Shown here: positions 16,675 to 25,434 of the stretch, in pieces
Numbering within the stretch: the first letter of the stretch is position 1
Layout: each line of letters opens with the position of its first letter
DNA from: Sphingomonas telluris
GTDB lineage: Bacteria > Pseudomonadota > Alphaproteobacteria > Sphingomonadales > Sphingomonadaceae
NCBI RefSeq assembly: GCF_022568775.1
Contig: NZ_JAKZHW010000001.1
Span: 2,046,001-2,110,000, forward strand
Length of the DNA: 64,000 nt
Direction: 5' to 3'
The notes under the pieces: generated by a model
What the model saw: only the letters and a program-made list of their open reading frames with translations
The model's database searches: none
Told to the model about the DNA's origin: nothing
Program-made: the position numbers and the translations under genes

Positions 16675-17010
16675 ATGTTCTCGAACGAAATCGGCGATCC
16701 GCCAAGGCAAGAAGCCTCGACGGGCAACTCGGTCCGGTCGGACGAGCGGCGCCGCATCGCGCGTGAGCTTCACGACACGACATCCCAACTCTTGGTCGCT
16801 CTTCAACTGCAACTAGGCCACCTCAGGCATAGCCGCCTGCCCGAGGTCGAGTCACTGTTAGAAGAGATGGAGCAGGTCCTTCACGACATTCATGAGAGCA
16901 TCAGGCAAGTCTGCCGGGAGAGCGGTGACTACGTTGAGATCGAGCGGACGCGAACGCGCATCGCGGGCCTCTTCTATTCGCTCGACCTGCCCCACCGACC
17001 AACTCGCTAG
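16675..17010 (+). CDS. HisKA_3 dimerisation/phosphoacceptor protein without an ATPase domain
   Basis: A 111-aa protein. GGGAGGG at 16664-16670 precedes ATG 16675. Residues 23-50 contain the HisKA_3 H-box ERRRIARELHDTTSQLLVAL with H33 the likely phosphoacceptor, followed by a second helix (ESLLEEMEQVLHDIHESIRQV). The HATPase domain that normally follows is absent. The stop codon lies inside a REP-like palindrome (17005-17042), so truncation is possible; alternatively it is a free-standing phosphotransfer or anti-kinase protein working with the NarL-type regulator at 14486. Confidence 0.75.
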   Translation: MFSNEIGDPPRQEASTGNSVRSDERRRIARELHDTTSQLLVALQLQLGHLRHSRLPEVESLLEEMEQVLHDIHESIRQVCRESGDYVEIERTRTRIAGLFYSLDLPHRPTR

Positions 17011-17042
17011 AATCAGCCTCCACCCGAAGCTGCTATTAGCGG
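17005..17042. repeat. REP-like palindrome overlapping the HisKA_3 stop
   Basis: CGCTAG at 17005-17010 and TTAGCG at 17037-17042 bracket a diverged centre with CCACCC. The TAG stop of the upstream gene is part of the left arm. Confidence 0.55.
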
Positions 17043-17178
17043 GAGCCGCCGCGAAATTGGTAACGATCGGTCCGCTAGGGTGAGTCCGGATTTAGTCGCC
17101 CCGGGGGTACCTGATTATGCCCATGTCCCTTTAACGCGCCTTGGGACTATGATTTGTTGCCCTTCTTAGGAGAGGCCC

Positions 17179-17979
17179 ATGCCTTTCGCCGCGGCACTTC
17201 GTGAATCATTGCAGGAGCGCGGCAGGGAAATTCCTGCGGAGTTCGAGCGTGGGGATAGCCTGGAGGACGTCCTCAATAGGCATCTCAGGACCGTCGAGCA
17301 GATGGGTGGGGATGACGTGTCTACATGCATTCTCCTGCTGAGTCCTGATGGGAAGCGCTTGTCGGTTGGTGCAGCTCCGACCCTTCCTGCGTCCTATTGC
17401 CGCCCCGGTGACAGCTTTGAGATTGGTCTATCCCATGGGTCTTGCGCAGCAGCGGCTTACCTCGGTCGCCCCGTCTATTCGGTGGACATTGAGACGGACC
17501 CAATATGGGCAGACTTTGGCGAGGTCGCGCTTCAGCACGGCTACAGATCGTGCTGGTCGACGCCGATCCGAAATCCGAACGGCGCTATCGTCGGGACGTT
17601 CGCCATCCTCCATCGAACGGTGGGCATGCCGACGCACGAAGAGATTGAAGCCATCGAAATGATTACCGGGCACGTCGCCGAAGCCATAATGTGGTCCCGG
17701 GGTTCGGAGTTCATAGCTAGACCCGACCGGCATCAGTCCGACGCGCCCAAGCTAAAGCTCGTCTCCAACAATCAAGAAGCTTGCGATCCCGCCACTCAGT
17801 TGGTGACTCTTGTCGAAAATCTCCACTCGAAGGCAGCGGATCTTGATCGTTGCGCAAATCGCGCGGAGTCCGACGCCGATGCGCACGCTCTAAAAAAGAC
17901 GGCCGAACTCAGCCGGATGCTGATCGCCAACATTATGTTGCAAATCGAGCTTATCAGTTCCCGAAACTCAGCCCGGTGA
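17179..17979 (+). CDS. GAF-domain sensory protein
   Basis: A 266-aa soluble protein. TTAGGAGAGG precedes ATG 17179. The GAF domain spans about 20-170: a leading helix (SLEDVLNRHLRTVEQM), TCILLLSPDGKRLSVGAAPTLP, the loop HGSCAAAAYLGRPVYSVDIETDP, and CWSTPIRNPNGAIVGTFAIL. The pattern resembles GAF domains fused to kinases or EAL domains. The C-terminal 95 residues are helical without a recognisable output domain. It may feed the nearby histidine-kinase-like proteins. Confidence 0.85.
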   Translation: MPFAAALRESLQERGREIPAEFERGDSLEDVLNRHLRTVEQMGGDDVSTCILLLSPDGKRLSVGAAPTLPASYCRPGDSFEIGLSHGSCAAAAYLGRPVYSVDIETDPIWADFGEVALQHGYRSCWSTPIRNPNGAIVGTFAILHRTVGMPTHEEIEAIEMITGHVAEAIMWSRGSEFIARPDRHQSDAPKLKLVSNNQEACDPATQLVTLVENLHSKAADLDRCANRAESDADAHALKKTAELSRMLIANIMLQIELISSRNSAR

Positions 17980-18357
17980 GCACAACTCCACCCCGACGCA
18001 CTGTGCTAGCTTCCATCTCGGATGGTCAGGGCCCGCGCCCCCAAGCACGAGCCCCGACGGGGAAATGGGTCAGGCGCTGCGGGATAGCTCGGCACGTGAC
18101 CCGCCGGTTGTAAAAACGGACTATAATCCAATTCGCAATTACATTTGTTAGCAGAGCGCCAAACCTAGCTCGAAGATGACTTCGGCGCTGGCGGCGATCT
18201 TCCTGGGTGGCACGATTTCCCCGGCCCTCAACGAAACCAGCACTGCATCAGCAACGGCAGCACTTGTAAGTAAGCGTCTTCCGTAGCTCGCCCATTGGGG
18301 GAGCCACTCTCCATACGTGTCGGATGGTTGCTCGGACCACGCGGCCCGTGCGCGATT
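17980..18357. other. Intergenic stretch without a supported gene
   Basis: A possible 36-codon frame at 18176-18286 (MTSALAAIFLGGTISPALNE start) has a signal-like N-terminus but no clear ribosome site. A TATAAT hexamer occurs at 18122-18127. Nothing else was seen. Confidence 0.3.
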
Positions 18358-18576
18358 CTAGCGGGCATCTCCCCATCTCGACGCACGTGGCAAAGCCAGC
18401 CCTTCAAGTCGCAACCGTAGGCGAGTTGCATCTTCGCTGCGGCCAATCGTCTTCGCGATCTCACGAGCTGTCAGGCCCTCATTCGCGAGGCGCTTAAGCT
18501 CCTCGACAGCTTCCGGATTCCATGGCTGTCGATGGTTCGTCCTCAATGTCGGTTGCCGGCGGCGAGGGCCGCGCAT
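18358..18576 (-). CDS. Small GcrA-like HTH protein
   Basis: About 72 aa from ATG 18576 (a TTG three codons upstream is possible). The core WNPEAVEELKRLANEGLTAR followed by EIAKTIGRSEDATRLRLRLEG matches the Myb/SANT-like helix-turn-helix found at the N-terminus of GcrA, without the rest of GcrA. A second protein of this type is at 20211-20438. DNA binding is likely; targets unknown. Confidence 0.65.
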   Translation of the reverse strand: MRGPRRRQPTLRTNHRQPWNPEAVEELKRLANEGLTAREIAKTIGRSEDATRLRLRLEGLALPRASRWGDAR

Positions 18577-18881
18577 CTCGAACAAAGTTCGTCATCGGAC
18601 GGCTTTTCGGTCGTGCCGCTGTGAGCGCATGCGGGAACGACGGACATTGTTCGCGCCAGTGCCAGAGACCGTTCTTCCGGACGCCCGGCAAGCCACGCCG
18701 ATACTCAGTCAATTCCGCCCCCCCCAAAGCTAAGCTATCTCAAGTGCATAGCACGGCTATGGTGTCTGCGTGCACCAACAAATGTTAGCAATTGGGCACT
18801 AACTCAGCTTCGTCAGGATGATGGTTCGGCGGGGATCCAAATCCTCTGCCAAGCGCTCTGCTCGCACGCCGGGAGAATGTC

Positions 18882-19046
18882 GTGAACCTGCCTCTGCCGA
18901 AGTATTTCAGGGACATGGCTGAAAGGTCTCGGGAGTTGGCCGTCCGCCTCGACGACGAGGCCACGAAGTCCCACTTGTTCGACGTCGCAAAGCAATATGA
19001 TTGGCTTGCGGCACAAGCGGAGCTGGGTCGCCCAAAGGGGTCCTAG
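18882..19046 (+). CDS. Small helical protein, unknown function
   Basis: A 54-aa protein starting at GTG 18882 with GGGAG at 18871-18875. It is a helical hairpin (YFRDMAERSRELAVRLDDEA then THLFDVAKQYDWLAAQAE-like). Similar helical-hairpin micro-proteins occur at 23849-24037 and 31247-31435, each with an A-x-x-Y-D motif near the C-terminus. Common in alphaproteobacteria, no known role. Confidence 0.55.
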   Translation: MNLPLPKYFRDMAERSRELAVRLDDEATKSHLFDVAKQYDWLAAQAELGRPKGS

Positions 19047-19117
19047 GACCCCAAGCTGACATTGCCAGAGGTACTTCGAACGCCCCTTGGGCCTCATGCA
19101 GGCATGCCCTGCAAAAC

Positions 19118-19593
19118 TTACCGCGGTTTGACGAACTTCAGGGTCATGCGGTCGCTTTCGCCAATTGCGAGATAGCGGTCCCGATCCTTGTCCTTGAGGG
19201 CTAGGGAAGGCGGCAATCGGTTGTGTCACGCGGATTGGCGTTGACCTCGGATGTCGCGGCAAGCCGGAACCCCGCGGCCTCGGCCAGCGCCATCACCGTT
19301 GAAACCTTGATGTAGCCGCTGGTGCGCTCGAGCTCGGCGGTAGCGCTTTCCGGCAAGCGATGGTCAACGACGCCGAGTACTCCGCCGGGCTTCAGCATGG
19401 CGTAGGCCTGCCGGAAGGCTTCTGCGCTGTAATCCTTCTTGTCGTCACGGCGGTAGCCCATCCGCCAGTTGTGGACATTGCGGAAAGTGACGACGACATC
19501 GGCGCTGCCGTCGGGCACCTGCCGGGCATTGGCATCGAACGCGGGGAAGTCGGCGACCTCTTCGGCGACTTCTTACTCGTGCAAACGACCTGA
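19118..19593 (-). pseudogene. Remnant of a COG4798-like SAM methyltransferase
   Basis: Only the C-terminal half survives. Frame 1 (about 19593 down to 19201) reads DFPAFDANARQVPDG, VVVTFRNVHNWRMGYR, AMLKPGGVLGVVDHRLPE and ends at a premature TGA. A second frame then supplies the natural end (DRYLAIGESDRMTLKFVKPR, stop at 19118-19120). The link region has a frameshift and deletion. The N-terminal half with the SAM-binding loop is missing; a TAA stands just upstream of the conserved part. Confidence 0.7.
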
Positions 19594-19675
19594 TCGTGAG
19601 CGTTCAGAATCAGAGCATCATCCGATATGCGGAAGCCCAAATCGAGGTGAGCTAGATTCACTCTGCTCGGGCTGG

Positions 19676-19750
19676 CGCTAGTGGCAGATTTCCACCCAAA
19701 GCTGCCGCTAGCGGCTTAGTGGCAGCTTTCGACCCATTGCGGACATTAGC
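19676..19750. repeat. Two REP-like palindromes
   Basis: The first (19676-19712) has arms CGCTAGTGGCAG and CTGCCGCTAGCG around TTTCCACCC; the second (19716-19750) has TTTCGACCC. The pair lies between the methyltransferase remnant and the small lipoprotein. Confidence 0.75.
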
Positions 19751-19771
19751 GTGGAGCGGCAGAACTCCGGC

Positions 19772-20110
19772 ATGAACTTCAGGGCGACTATGGGTGCGGC
19801 GCTGTTGGTAATGCTGACGCTCGGCTGCACGACGAAAACGGCGTCAGCTTCAGATGACCCGACGACCGGCCTAACTCTCAGCGGCTCCTCTTCTTCCATC
19901 AGCGCGTTTCTCGCTGCTGCCAAAGGCAGGCCAGAGAAATGGACAGTCGAGAAGCGGTGGTCGAAGTCGGACGGCACCCAGGCTGTCCGCCTGCAATGGC
20001 CCAACCGGCCTGGGCCTAGCGACGTCGGCTCAATCGTCGCGCTTGTTCAAGCCGCACAGGCGAATGGGCTGGTCATATCGGACACGCAGATCGTGGAAAC
20101 CCAGCCCTAG
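19772..20110 (+). CDS. Small lipoprotein, unknown function
   Basis: A 112-aa product from ATG 19772. The signal ends in a lipobox (LTLGC). The mature part has a Ser-rich linker and an alpha-beta segment (KWTVEKRWSKSDGTQAVRLQW, then VALVQAAQANGLVISDTQIVE). No family recognised. It is flanked by REP-like palindromes on both sides. Confidence 0.6.
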   Translation: MNFRATMGAALLVMLTLGCTTKTASASDDPTTGLTLSGSSSSISAFLAAAKGRPEKWTVEKRWSKSDGTQAVRLQWPNRPGPSDVGSIVALVQAAQANGLVISDTQIVETQP

Positions 20111-20114
20111 GCCC

Positions 20115-20185
20115 GAGTGGCAGCTTTCGACCCATTCCTGCCACTCGCGCTAATGGCAGCTTTCGACCCATTCCTGCCGCTAGCG
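20115..20185. repeat. Tandem pair of REP-like palindromes
   Basis: Copy one (20115-20146) has perfect arms GAGTGGCAG and CTGCCACTC. Copy two (20149-20184) has arms GCTAATGGCAG and CTGCCGCTAGC. Both have the same centre CTTTCGACCCATTC. Arm ends differ in step, so pairing is kept while sequence is not. Confidence 0.85.
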
Positions 20186-20210
20186 ATGGAGGGCGTTCAA
20201 GGTCGGAAAT

Positions 20211-20438
20211 CTATGAGAGAGGTAAGTCGCACGCTTGGTCGAAAGGTATGGACGGCATCCCTGATCGCTTCACCCGTCGACCGAGCCTTATGCCTTCCAA
20301 CATGGCTTTAGTTTGGACTTCCGTCTCGCTCACTCGCAGTTGCTTCGCGATCTCTCGGACTGGCATTCCGCTCCAAGCCAATCGCCGAAGTTTCTCCAAG
20401 GCGATGGTCGTCCACCGCATGCGACGATGAAGCTTCAT
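20211..20438 (-). CDS. Small GcrA-like HTH protein
   Basis: A 75-aa protein. AGGAG eight nt before ATG 20438 fixes the start. MRWTTIALEKLRRLAWSGMP and VREIAKQLRVSETEVQTKA form the helix-turn-helix, related to the protein at 18358-18576. A basic tail follows. Probable DNA-binding protein with unknown targets. Confidence 0.7.
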   Translation of the reverse strand: MKLHRRMRWTTIALEKLRRLAWSGMPVREIAKQLRVSETEVQTKAMLEGIRLGRRVKRSGMPSIPFDQACDLPLS

Positions 20439-20585
20439 TCTGCGCTCCTGCGACGAGGCGGGAGCACGGTTGTCTCTCAGCCGCCGGCGCCCCAAGAAAG
20501 TGGCCGGTGATGCGCTTGTGAACTGCTGGTCGCCGGCACTGTTCCGACGGGCGGGTTGTTCCAATTCTCCCTGCCGCTACGTTAC

Positions 20586-20619
20586 GATGGCAGCCTTCGA
20601 CCCCCATTGCGGACATTCG
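20586..20619. repeat. REP-like palindrome, diverged
   Basis: GATGGCAGCCTTCGACCCCC is followed by ATTGCGGACATTC. The arms pair only partly. It lies downstream of the LysR gene. Confidence 0.55.
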
Positions 20620-20652
20620 GCTCGTCACTGCTTGGCCCAGGTCTGAGGCGCG

Positions 20653-21576
20653 TCAGGCAATCGAATTACGGCTGCTTCGATCCTGCGCCGCGTACTCGCG
20701 TGCCAATGCGATGAAGGCTTGGAACGCTGCGGAAGAATGTCGTCTGTTAGGATAGTAAAGGCAAAGAGGGGCAAGCGACGGCGCCCAATCTTCAAGCACT
20801 CGAACTAGTCGGCCATCTGCGATGTCCTCTCGCACGTCGGCCTCCATGAAGTAGCCGATGCCGACATTATTCAAAACGGCCATCCGCGACAGTGTGGCTT
20901 CATCAAGCGTGATCTGACCCTGCACGTCGACCTGTACGGTCTCGCCGCCCCTTTCAAATGGCCAACGATACAAAGCGCCATTGGGCATGCGGACTCGAAT
21001 GCAGGAGTGTGAAAGGAGATCCTGCGGGACCTTCGGCACGCCATTGGTCTTAAAATAGTCAGGCGATCCCACGACAGCGATGGGCCGCGGACGACCGAGC
21101 GAGATCGCGATCGTATCGCTGGGTACCAGGTCCACGCTACGTACGCCCAAATCGAACCCGGCCGCGACGACATCGACAAGCCGGCCCTCGGTGACCAAGT
21201 CGATGTGAATTTGGGGGTACCGTTTCAGGCACTGGAGGATCAGTGGCGCCATGATCTCACGTGCCGCTGTTGCGAAGGCATTGATTCGCAACGTGCCTGA
21301 GGGCGTCTCTTGCTGCGCGCGAGCCGTGGTCATCGCCGCTTGAATGGCTTCGATGGCAGGACCGACCTGCTCGGCGAAAGCTCGCCCGGCTTCGGTTGGA
21401 GAAACGCTGCGGGTAGTTCGATTGAACAGGCGGACGCCTAGCTGCCGCTCGAGCTTGGCGATCGCGTTGCTCAATGCCGTCGTGGACATGCCCAGCTGGA
21501 GCGCGGCGGCACGAAATGATCTGCGCCTGATAATCTCCAGCACGGCCTCTAGTTCAATCACCGCTGGGCGCGACAT
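20653..21576 (-). CDS. LysR-family transcriptional regulator
   Basis: A 307-aa regulator. The winged HTH covers residues 1-60 ([39 protein letters not shown]) and the substrate-binding domain about 88-295 ([19 protein letters not shown] onward). It is divergent from the SnoaL/SDR/hydrolase genes, with about 97 bp between the starts, the classic arrangement for a LysR protein controlling its neighbour. The inducer is unknown. Confidence 0.92.
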   Translation of the reverse strand: MSRPAVIELEAVLEIIRRRSFRAAALQLGMSTTALSNAIAKLERQLGVRLFNRTTRSVSPTEAGRAFAEQVGPAIEAIQAAMTTARAQQETPSGTLRINAFATAAREIMAPLILQCLKRYPQIHIDLVTEGRLVDVVAAGFDLGVRSVDLVPSDTIAISLGRPRPIAVVGSPDYFKTNGVPKVPQDLLSHSCIRVRMPNGALYRWPFERGGETVQVDVQGQITLDEATLSRMAVLNNVGIGYFMEADVREDIADGRLVRVLEDWAPSLAPLCLYYPNRRHSSAAFQAFIALAREYAAQDRSSRNSIA

Positions 21577-21673
21577 AATTCTGCTTCTCGCAATACCGCA
21601 TCACGATTTGTCCAGATTATCGAGACGCTGTCTATCGCTAAATGGATGTCCTCATCTTCGAGGAGCATTCGAA

Positions 21674-22003
21674 ATGTCCGTTGAACTGCCAAAGCCCATC
21701 GCCCAATTCGTCGACGCGAACGCAAAGCTGGATCTTGAGGCGATGCTGAGTCCCTTCGAGGCCGATGCGGTCATCATCGACAATGGGCATCGCTTCGAGG
21801 GCCAATCTGGGCTGCGACGTTTGTTCGAGGAGTCCGTGCTGCCCGTAAAGGCGATCTTCTCGCCGGACACCCTCCGAAATGAGAATGGGCAAGTCGTGGT
21901 TGAAGGTCCCGCCCACGGAGACTTCAAGGGAAGTCCGCTCCGCTTCACCTACCGGTTCACGCTCGTCCACGACTCCATCAAGGCTTTGGAGATCTCGCTA
22001 TGA
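21674..22003 (+). CDS. SnoaL-like (NTF2 fold) protein
   Basis: A 109-aa protein. AGGAG at 21661-21665 precedes ATG 21674. [41 protein letters not shown] and [19 protein letters not shown] are typical of SnoaL-like ketosteroid-isomerase-type folds. It overlaps the SDR gene by 4 nt (ATGA). It is the first gene in a cluster of three that the divergent LysR protein probably controls. Confidence 0.8.
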   Translation: MSVELPKPIAQFVDANAKLDLEAMLSPFEADAVIIDNGHRFEGQSGLRRLFEESVLPVKAIFSPDTLRNENGQVVVEGPAHGDFKGSPLRFTYRFTLVHDSIKALEISL

Positions 22004-22788
22004 GCGCCGAGGCTTATCCGAACGAGTTCGCAGGCAAGCGCGTCCTAGTAAGCGGTGGCAGCAAGGGTCTGGGCCGCGCGACAGTCGATCGCTTCCTAGC
22101 CGGAGGCGCTCAGGTTATCACTGCTGCGCGCCGGACGCTGGAGCCGATCGAGGGCGTCGAGTTTGTCCAGGCTGATCTGACTACGGCCGAGGGCGGAAAG
22201 GCCCTCGCTGATGCTGCAATGGACCGGATGGGCGGCGTCGACATCCTCGCTCATGTGGTCGGCGGCTCAACGACGCCTGGCGGCGGCTTCGTTGCGTTGA
22301 CTGACGAACACTGGCTCTCCGAATTGAACCTCAACCTCTTGGCCGCGGTTCGTCTCGATCGTCTCTTGATCCCACAGATGGTCGAACGGGGCACGGGCGC
22401 GGTCATCCACGTCACGTCGATCCAGTCTGTGCTGCCTCTGCACGAGGCCACAACTGCATACGCCAGCGCCAAGGCTGCGCTCCGGACCTACAGCAAATCG
22501 ATCTCTAAAGAACTGGGCCCAAAGGGCGTCCGGGTAAATTCCGTGTCGCCGGGCTGGATCATGACAGAATCGATCGGTGAGTTTCTGAAGCGGCTACAGG
22601 CGGCAAACGGCGGCACGATCGAAGAGGCGCGACAAGCGGTTCTGGACGGCTTGGGCGGAATCTCGATCGGACGCGGAGCCGAGCCATCCGAGGTTGCGGA
22701 CCTCATAGCCTACCTCGCCTCGAATCGTGCCACCGCAGTCCACGGCGCCGAATTTGTGATCGACGGCGGCACCGTGCCGACGGTGTGA
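22000..22788 (+). CDS. Short-chain dehydrogenase/reductase
   Basis: A 262-aa classical SDR. The NAD(P)-binding motif is [12 protein letters not shown] (about 17-28). Catalytic residues are Ser in VTSIQSV and Y-x-x-x-K in [10 protein letters not shown]. The end DGGTVPTV is family-typical. The substrate is unknown. Start overlaps the SnoaL-like gene; the hydrolase follows after 26 nt. Confidence 0.92.
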   Translation: MSAEAYPNEFAGKRVLVSGGSKGLGRATVDRFLAGGAQVITAARRTLEPIEGVEFVQADLTTAEGGKALADAAMDRMGGVDILAHVVGGSTTPGGGFVALTDEHWLSELNLNLLAAVRLDRLLIPQMVERGTGAVIHVTSIQSVLPLHEATTAYASAKAALRTYSKSISKELGPKGVRVNSVSPGWIMTESIGEFLKRLQAANGGTIEEARQAVLDGLGGISIGRGAEPSEVADLIAYLASNRATAVHGAEFVIDGGTVPTV

Positions 22789-22814
22789 TCGAGAACTCCC
22801 CAGGAGAGCCAACA

Positions 22815-23624
22815 ATGCGCAGGACTCTTACCAATATAGCCGCCGGTCTTCTCGCCGCTGCATCTGCCGTCTCGGCCGGTCCTGCGGTTGCCCGTGGCGC
22901 GACGGAGCCCGCCAGCAAGGCGGCCGCCGTCCGTAATGTCGTCCTCGTTCACGGTGCCTTCGCCGACGGCTCCGGCTGGCGCGGCGTGTACAACGATCTG
23001 ACCGAGCGAGGTTACCGGGTCACGGTGGTCCAGAACCCGCTTACCTCACTGGCCGATGACGTTGCGGCCACCCGGCGCGCGCTCGATCGGCAGGACGGTC
23101 CCGCCATTCTTGTCGGCCACAGCTGGGGCGGTACGGTGATCACTGAGGCCGGTGAACATCATCTCGTCGCGGGCTTGGTCTACGTGGCGGCACTGTCGCC
23201 GGATGCCGGCGAAACGACTGCTCAGCAATACGACGGCTATACCAATCCGCCCGAGTTCGTCATCGAGACTGCCGCAGACGGCTTTGGTTACATTAAGCCG
23301 GATGGTTTCAAAGCGGGCTTTGCCGGCGACGCCAACAATGCCGACGCAGCCTTTCTTCGTGATTCGCAGGTACCCATCCGAATGAGCGCCTTTGGGGAGA
23401 AGCTGACAACCGCTGCCTGGCGATCGCGCCCGAGCTGGGCAGTCATTGCAACTGACGACAAGGCTTTTGATCAGCGCATGCTAGACGCTATGGCCAAGCG
23501 GATTGGCGCGCGAGTCACGAAAGTGAAAGCCAGCCATGCCGTCTTCCTGACGCAGCACGAGATCGTCGCTGATGTTATCGATGCGGCCGCTCGGGGAGCT
23601 TTCGCCACGACTCCATCCAGATGA
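22815..23624 (+). CDS. Exported alpha/beta hydrolase
   Basis: A 269-aa hydrolase. ATG 22815 has AGGAG at 22802-22806, and the resulting N-terminus is a signal peptide (about 1-26, ending AVA). The oxyanion segment is VLVHGAFADGSGW, the nucleophile elbow GHSWGG, and the catalytic His lies in KASHAVFLTQ. It resembles the esterase/salicylate-esterase-like branch. It closes the LysR-linked operon. Confidence 0.88.
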   Translation: MRRTLTNIAAGLLAAASAVSAGPAVARGATEPASKAAAVRNVVLVHGAFADGSGWRGVYNDLTERGYRVTVVQNPLTSLADDVAATRRALDRQDGPAILVGHSWGGTVITEAGEHHLVAGLVYVAALSPDAGETTAQQYDGYTNPPEFVIETAADGFGYIKPDGFKAGFAGDANNADAAFLRDSQVPIRMSAFGEKLTTAAWRSRPSWAVIATDDKAFDQRMLDAMAKRIGARVTKVKASHAVFLTQHEIVADVIDAAARGAFATTPSR

Positions 23625-23650
23625 AGTGGCCGCTCGCGACCTTCCGATAT

Positions 23651-23718
23651 TGTCGGCTTTCCACCCATTCCTGGCGGTAGCGTGATGGCAGGTTTCGACC
23701 CATTTTTGCCATTCCGGT
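23651..23718. repeat. Two REP-like palindromes
   Basis: Copies at about 23651-23682 (CGGCTTTCCACCCATTCCTG) and 23684-23716 (GGCAGGTTTCGACCC then TTTTTGCCATT). A third partial copy is at 23811-23848. Confidence 0.7.
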
Positions 23719-23810
23719 TTAGGATCGACGCCTCCTGACTCTCTGCCCGGGAGAACGACGCCTCTTTGGTGCCCGCGGGCGTGGAGGCTGCGAAGGACGT
23801 AGGACGTCTT

Positions 23811-23848
23811 CCGCTAGCGGCAGGTTTCGACCCAAAGCGGAGATTGCA
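23811..23848. repeat. REP-like palindrome, partial
   Basis: CCGCTAGCGGCAGGTTTCGA followed by CCCAAAGCGGAGATTGC. The left half is well conserved, the right arm is degraded. Confidence 0.55.
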
Positions 23849-24037
23849 TCAGGTGTCCAAACCGCCCTCGACGAACACCTTTCGCGACTTCCAGTCTTCT
23901 TCAATTTCCGCAGCTCGGCGATCATAGGCCGTGGCCATTTGGAGCAGTGCAGCCCTGTCGCGCGGGTCCGGCGTGATGGCTGCCGACTGCCGGCATCGTG
24001 TTGCCAAGGCCCTGTATCGCGTCCCGGGTCGTTCCAT
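23849..24037 (-). CDS. Small helical-hairpin protein
   Basis: A 62-aa protein; GGAGGAG before ATG 24037 decides the start over an upstream ATG. The helix pair YRALATRCRQSAAITPD and RAALLQMATAYDRRAAEIEE ends with VFVEGGLDT. It shares the A-x-A-Y-D style end with micro-proteins at 18882 and 31247. Role unknown. Confidence 0.6.
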   Translation of the reverse strand: MERPGTRYRALATRCRQSAAITPDPRDRAALLQMATAYDRRAAEIEEDWKSRKVFVEGGLDT

Positions 24038-24246
24038 GGCTCCTCCGTCGCAGTCGCGAAAGGCGGCCTGGACAGAGGGGGTAACCAAAATCCAGGCCGC
24101 CACTGCGCCGAGCGACGCGTGGCGCAGCTGATTTAGACTATGCCTTTGTTATGACTGGTGAATTAACGTGCGCCAACGTTCGTTGACGCGGCGATAAGTG
24201 AGGAAGAAGGCGACCCATCCGGAGCGAGCGGGACCGCCTTGTTGTC

Positions 24247-24618
24247 TCAATGCGCGAGTCCCGACGTCCAGTCCTCGAACGCAGCCTTAAACTCGGGGAT
24301 GCCTCTTGCGTCTCGTATTTTGTCCAGGAGAATTTTCTCGTCGCCAGGATCTAGGCGCGCATCAAATTCAACACCTCGTTCGTCTCCATCTTCCCACTGA
24401 ACGGTGCCAAACGTCACAACGCCATCGAGGCTGATGAAGAAGTCCGACCATTTGCCGGGCAAGTCCTTGCCGCGCAGGCGAGCCCCTGTCGCAGAGACAT
24501 CAACTATGACCGCTGAGCGGGTTCCTTGCATGGTCGTTAGCAAGCCGACCAACGGAGCCGCTGAACGCGGGGCAAAGCGACGGCCGCCACCTTCGCTTTT
24601 ACCAAATGTACTCATCAC
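24247..24618 (-). CDS. PilZ-domain protein
   Basis: A 123-aa single-domain protein. RRFAPRSAAPLVGLL is a degenerate RxxxR entry and VIVDVSATGARLRG is the D/N-x-S-x-x-G motif, the two halves of the cyclic-di-GMP site; VQWEDGDERGVEFD follows as usual. The RxxxR motif reads RRFAPR, adequate for ligand binding. Likely a c-di-GMP effector without output domain. Both ATG codons at the start are possible. Confidence 0.82.
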   Translation of the reverse strand: MMSTFGKSEGGGRRFAPRSAAPLVGLLTTMQGTRSAVIVDVSATGARLRGKDLPGKWSDFFISLDGVVTFGTVQWEDGDERGVEFDARLDPGDEKILLDKIRDARGIPEFKAAFEDWTSGLAH

Positions 24619-24869
24619 TCAAGGCCCTTTTACAACAGGCCCCCACGCCAAGCTCGGGTTAGCCCGATCGTGCTTAAGTCCGATTTGCTGGACATGGTTC
24701 AGAAGTCGTTATTTGCCTCAGATTGGTTAGCGGATTGCCTCTGCCGCTTCCGTCACCCCTCTCTTGCAACTCCGACAACGTGCACTCCGATGGCTGACTG
24801 GCACGTACCTCTTGCGTTCGCGTCGCCGTTCGCGTGGATCTCTCCTGGGGGTCAATCCCGACTGAGCTC

Positions 24870-25217
24870 CTACTGCTGGCTCATGATCTGCCGCACGGCG
24901 GACTCAACATCGCTGATGCGGAAAGGTTTGCTCATGACGGGGTGTTGAGGCATGCGCGAACGCGCCGCGTCCACTCGCCCCGTGATGAAGATGACGGGTA
25001 TAGGATTGTCCGTGCAGATAGTCTGGACCGCGTCGATCCCCGAACCGGGCCTCAACTCCACGTCTGCCGTGATCAATTGGGGGCACCTTTCTCGAGCCGC
25101 GGCGACTGCCTCGTCGAATGACACTGCGAAATGAAAGGAAGTGAACCCGCACTCCCGAAGGACCTCCTCGATCGCGATCGCGATCAGGTCCTCGTCCTCG
25201 ATGATTAGGGCGTGCAT
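24870..25217 (-). CDS. Single-domain response regulator
   Basis: A 115-aa receiver protein from ATG 25217 with GGAG 6 nt upstream. Acidic residues E7-D8, phosphoacceptor D52 (ITADVELRPG), Thr in FITG and Lys in VMSKPF complete the site. No output domain. It is divergent from the PAS-HisKA_2 kinase at 25435, whose phosphoryl group it probably receives, as in many alphaproteobacterial HWE/HisKA_2 pairs. Confidence 0.9.
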   Translation of the reverse strand: MHALIIEDEDLIAIAIEEVLRECGFTSFHFAVSFDEAVAAARERCPQLITADVELRPGSGIDAVQTICTDNPIPVIFITGRVDAARSRMPQHPVMSKPFRISDVESAVRQIMSQQ

Positions 25218-25434
25218 GCGTCGCTCCGCCGAGGACGAGGGGTGCGATTGCACGCCAGCAGCGGTTCTCGGTGGCGCCGATGGTGATAGCTAAACTCCCC
25301 GCAGCGGCGAACAGGCCAACTTTATTTAGGTTAGCTTTGTCGCGGAACGGTGTAAGGTGGCCGGACCACCGGACAATCGCAGGCGCGGCGGTGGCTGAGA
25401 GAAGTGCGACGCTCCCGCCGAACGGAGCAAATCC

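Noticed and set aside
20117..20311. A forward frame reading MAAFDPFLPLALMAAFDPFLPLA, looking like a repeat protein
   Set aside because: It is the translation of two tandem REP-like palindromes; the same FDPFLPLA string appears wherever the repeat occurs.
24519..24545. GGAAC-N16-GTT match on the minus strand as an EcfG promoter
   Set aside because: It lies inside the PilZ gene with no start codon after it; such chance matches are expected a few times in 64 kb.
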